Below are positions 34,811 to 37,325 of a stretch of 37,325 nucleotides of DNA, piece after piece. The notes beneath the pieces are model-generated. The model did no database searches. It worked only from the letters and a program-made list of their open reading frames with translations, and was not told where the DNA came from. Where the stretch lies: contig PFTR01000044.1 in the NCBI GenBank assembly GCA_002789675.1, positions 1 through 37,325 on the forward strand. Reading direction: 5' to 3'. The stretch is from Alphaproteobacteria bacterium CG_4_9_14_3_um_filter_47_13 (lineage in GTDB: Bacteria > Pseudomonadota > Alphaproteobacteria > Micavibrionales > Micavibrionaceae). Positions within the stretch are counted from its first letter, which is position 1, and every line of letters starts with the position of its first letter. A program made the translations under genes and the position numbers.

Positions 34811-34832
34811 CAGGTTACTATAGCATAACCTG
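34811..34832. repeat. Inverted repeat CAGGTTA / TAACCTG upstream of the DHH gene
   Basis: Perfect 7-base arms flank an 8-base spacer, CTATAGCA, which reads TATAG on the minus strand and could be part of a -10 box. It lies 34 bases before the DHH gene and just after the stop of the glycosyltransferase gene. No T-run follows, so an operator fits better than a terminator. Binding factor unknown. Confidence 0.45.
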
Positions 34833-34865
34833 AAAAACGGTAAAATGGTGTTAATAGAACGGTAT

Positions 34866-36461
34866 CTATGGAGATGTTCGTAAATAGATATCATAGGTCA
34901 GAATATAATCCTCGTCTTGTGCGGTGCCGGAAAAATATAGGCGGCGGTTCAGGCTTATCGTTCTCTCCTTGCGATAGTGCTCCCACTCTGTTTTAAAAGT
35001 GGACTCTGTTGAAAAAAACTCTGAAAAATCAAATGCTTTTTCATCATTTGTTAAAATGAATTGTCCGATTATCAGCATTTTTGGCTGGTAACGATGCAGG
35101 TCTTCGGCGGTCATACGACCGTATTTTTCTTTGTAAAAGGCAAGCTCCTCTCTTGAGAGCAATGCGGGTTCATTGTGATCCAGCGCATATTGTGCTTCGA
35201 TCAGTTTGGGAAGAAACCAGAATGCCGGAAAGCGGGAGGCATTCTCTGTGTTATTGTAAAATGCCGTAGGGTGCATAATTTCTATATTGTCATTAAAGAT
35301 AAAATAGGAGCATGGCTTTTCGCATTGGGAGATTTCCAAGGATAAAGGAAGATCTGCAAAATCCTGATGTTTAGGATAGGATAGTAATAAAGGCCTTCCG
35401 ATATAGCAAAGTATAAAAATGATAATGACTAGAATAATTCCATGATTTCTTAATTCTTCAAGATACCTGTTTACATAGGCATGTAAGGACAGGGCTGCAG
35501 CACAGAAGAAAAACCCTAATGCCGGGATGAGCTGGTAAAAAAATCCTTTCATCTGAACGGCATAAGGGACAAGACAAAGAAGCGCCCCGAGATAGAGCAG
35601 GATCAGCAGTATTTTTTGCTGGCCTTTCAAGGGGCTGAAAAAGAAATCGAATATCATTAGGGTTAGAAAGACAAGGCTATGTAGCCAGAGTTCTGGCAAT
35701 GCATCTTCGTAATTTCTACTGCTGATATAAAGCGTAAGAACATCGGGCAGGATGACCGTTATATAGTCATTGAAAAAAACAAGGATCAAAGCAATATAGG
35801 AGAGTGTTCCTATGGCAAGAGACAGAAAATCAGGATCACGCGTGATCGACTAGAAGCGTTTTTGTACAATCATCCGATGTACCAGCAGTAAAGTAGGGAG
35901 CAAACCGTAATGGGGTTTGAGTAAGACAGCAAATGTTCCGAAAATCATAAGAACCCAAAGCAGCTTTCGGGAAAGAGGGTGTTTCCATGTCAGGCTGAGC
36001 TGCGCGAGTAAAAAAGGCATGAGCCCCAGAAATATAATATGTTCTCTTTCGCCGAGAGCAATGGCTGTCAGGATTGTATTGCCGACAAGGAATGCGGCAA
36101 CAATCATGTATCGTTGCTCTGTTTCCAGAAAATCCCATGATTTTAAAACAGCGTTGACAGCACAGGCAGATAAAGCAATTAGGCCGGAAAAGTAAAGAAA
36201 AACAAGAATGTACTCAGGGACAGCAAGAATTTTTGCCAGAAAAACAGGCGGTATATGATACAGGACACTGAGCGGCGGATTGGTTTCGTAGAAATCGGTA
36301 GACATCATGCCACCGTCAAGCAATCGCCGCGCTGCCGTAAGAAGCCAGGCCGTGTCTCCGTTGATACTCAACTGGCTTTGCACAACAAACCAGGGGAGCA
36401 GGCATAATGTCATGATAAACCAGATATATTTTCTGGCAAAAGTTTTGGGCGCGACTGTCAT
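34866..36461 (-). pseudogene. GT-C type membrane glycosyltransferase split by an in-frame amber codon
   Basis: Two open segments lie in one frame: 36461 to 35850 (203 codons) and onward to 34866 (308 or more codons), separated only by a TAG at 35852-35850. The codons after it translate smoothly (SITRDPDFLSLAIGTLSYIA) into more membrane protein. The N-terminal part has the GT39/ArnT-like loop INGDTAWLLTAARRLLDGG with FYETNPPLS; about ten membrane helices follow and the C-terminal part is soluble. The intact product would have about 531 residues. The ATGA overlap with the GT2 gene upstream implies it was once a functional partner. It is a nonsense pseudogene, a base-calling error, or (less likely) a read-through gene. 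The downstream segment could start at a TTG (35789). Confidence 0.8.
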
Positions 36462-37325
36462 TCCTTGTAGATCTTCTCGATCAGATAAAGAGGACGCTTT
36501 TTGGTTTCGTTGAAGATCCGCCCGATATATTCTCCGAGAATACCAATCGTCATGAGTTGAATACCGCTCAGGAATGTAATCATTACCATGAGTGATGGAT
36601 AACCCGGAACATCACTGCCGCCGAAAAGGGTGGTAAAGAGAATCCAGAGGCCGTAAATGAAAGCGCCAAGTGAAATAAAGATACCAAATAAAGTGGCGAT
36701 GCGTAAAGGAACCATGCTGAATCCGGTGATTCCTTCCAGAGATAAATTCCATAATTTTAAATAATCCCAGTGTGTCCGTCCGGCAGCGCGTGGTTGCCGC
36801 TGATATTGCAGGGCAATTTGCTTGTATCCGATCCATGCGAACAGTCCCTTCATAAAACGGTGTTTTTCCCGCAGTTCTTTGAGCGCATCCATCGCACGGC
36901 GGTTTATCAGGCGGAAGTCTCCTGTATTGACGGGAATATCAACGCGACTGATACGGTTGATCACGCGGTAAAAAGAGGCGGCAGAGAATTTTTTGAGCCA
37001 TGTCTCTCCCAGACGGCTGGTACGCTGACCATAAACGACATCGGCATTCTGTTCGACCCAGATCTTTATGAGATCGGGAATCAATTCCGGCGGATCCTGG
37101 AGATCGGCATCAAGGATAATTACGGCATCTCCGCCAACATAGTCCAGTCCGGCAGTCATCGCGGCTTCTTTACCGAAATTGCGGGAAAGATTGATAATAA
37201 CCACACGGGGATCATTATTTTTCAGTGCGATCAGGCTGGAAAGCGTGCTGTCACTGCTGCCATCATTGACATAGACTATAGTAATTTTTGTTAAGAATAA
37301 GACATTATTAACTCTTCGACAGTTG
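36458..37325 (-). CDS. Family 2 glycosyltransferase, GtrB/DPM1-like (5' end beyond the window)
   Basis: The open frame runs off the right edge, so the N-terminus is missing; at least 288 codons are here. It shows the nucleotide-sugar motifs VNDGSSDSTL, LSRNFGKEAAMTAGLDY and ILDADLQDPPELI (the DXD-type metal site), the QRTSRLGETWLKK segment and two C-terminal membrane helices (around positions 36690-36500). This architecture transfers a sugar from a nucleotide donor to polyprenyl phosphate. The lipid-linked sugar would be the donor for the GT-C enzyme encoded next, whose start overlaps this stop by four bases. Confidence 0.92.
   Translation of the reverse strand, partial: NCRRVNNVLFLTKITIVYVNDGSSDSTLSSLIALKNNDPRVVIINLSRNFGKEAAMTAGLDYVGGDAVIILDADLQDPPELIPDLIKIWVEQNADVVYGQRTSRLGETWLKKFSAASFYRVINRISRVDIPVNTGDFRLINRRAMDALKELREKHRFMKGLFAWIGYKQIALQYQRQPRAAGRTHWDYLKLWNLSLEGITGFSMVPLRIATLFGIFISLGAFIYGLWILFTTLFGGSDVPGYPSLMVMITFLSGIQLMTIGILGEYIGRIFNETKKRPLYLIEKIYKE

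Noticed and set aside
34866-36461. Pyrrolysine-type or other genetic recoding of TAG in the glycosyltransferase
   Set aside because: Other genes in the window end normally at TAG and no recoding element is visible; nonsense mutation or read error is simpler.

Overview
The window looks like chromosomal DNA from a flagellated alphaproteobacterium with moderate-to-low GC (mid-40s to high-40s % by eye). Four things point there: CtrA with its histidine kinase CckA, an exact GTTC-N7-GTTC SOS box upstream of recA, the fdxA/carD pair, and a DUF2125 protein. A deep-branching or Micavibrio-like lineage would fit, but this is inference from gene content. I see no rRNA, tRNA, CRISPR array, insertion sequence or prophage.

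Layout. Positions 1-3463 hold the tail of a + strand gene, then a minus-strand block: DUF2125 protein, truncated hemoglobin, CtrA and a membrane GGDEF diguanylate cyclase. Positions 3575-5350 hold fliI and fliJ. An ornithine decarboxylase with a structured leader (5430-5515) converges on pgk. A CmoA-like enzyme and an ICMT-like membrane methyltransferase follow. Next come an isolated nuoH-nuoI pair, fliR, a 67-codon unknown, flhB, cckA, a small membrane protein and recA. The 348-base recA-gloB gap is rich in inverted repeats. On the minus strand lie gloB, an NDUFAF5-like methyltransferase and an 876-residue methyltransferase fusion, divergent from comF and dnaE. After dnaE come a chorismate mutase fusion, tyrC, a PIN/RHH toxin-antitoxin pair and kdsA. 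The minus strand then carries mazG, carD, fdxA, an LD-carboxypeptidase, a DHH phosphoesterase and two glycosyltransferases; a 116-codon unknown lies on the + strand.

How the genes fit together. The window joins the CckA-CtrA cell-cycle and motility phosphorelay, a c-di-GMP synthase and four flagellar export genes (fliI, fliJ, fliR, flhB). Housekeeping functions are replication and repair (dnaE, recA, mazG), envelope synthesis and recycling (kdsA, ldcA, glycosyltransferases), aromatic amino acids, polyamines and two complex I subunits.

The most unusual items are the 876-residue methyltransferase fusion (19796-22426), whose C-terminal half looks like one or two degenerate Nudix-like modules; the CmoA-like/ICMT-like pair without cmoB; the odc leader with an Arg-Arg mini-ORF; a membrane glycosyltransferase split by one in-frame amber codon; and the orphan nuoHI next to flagellar genes.
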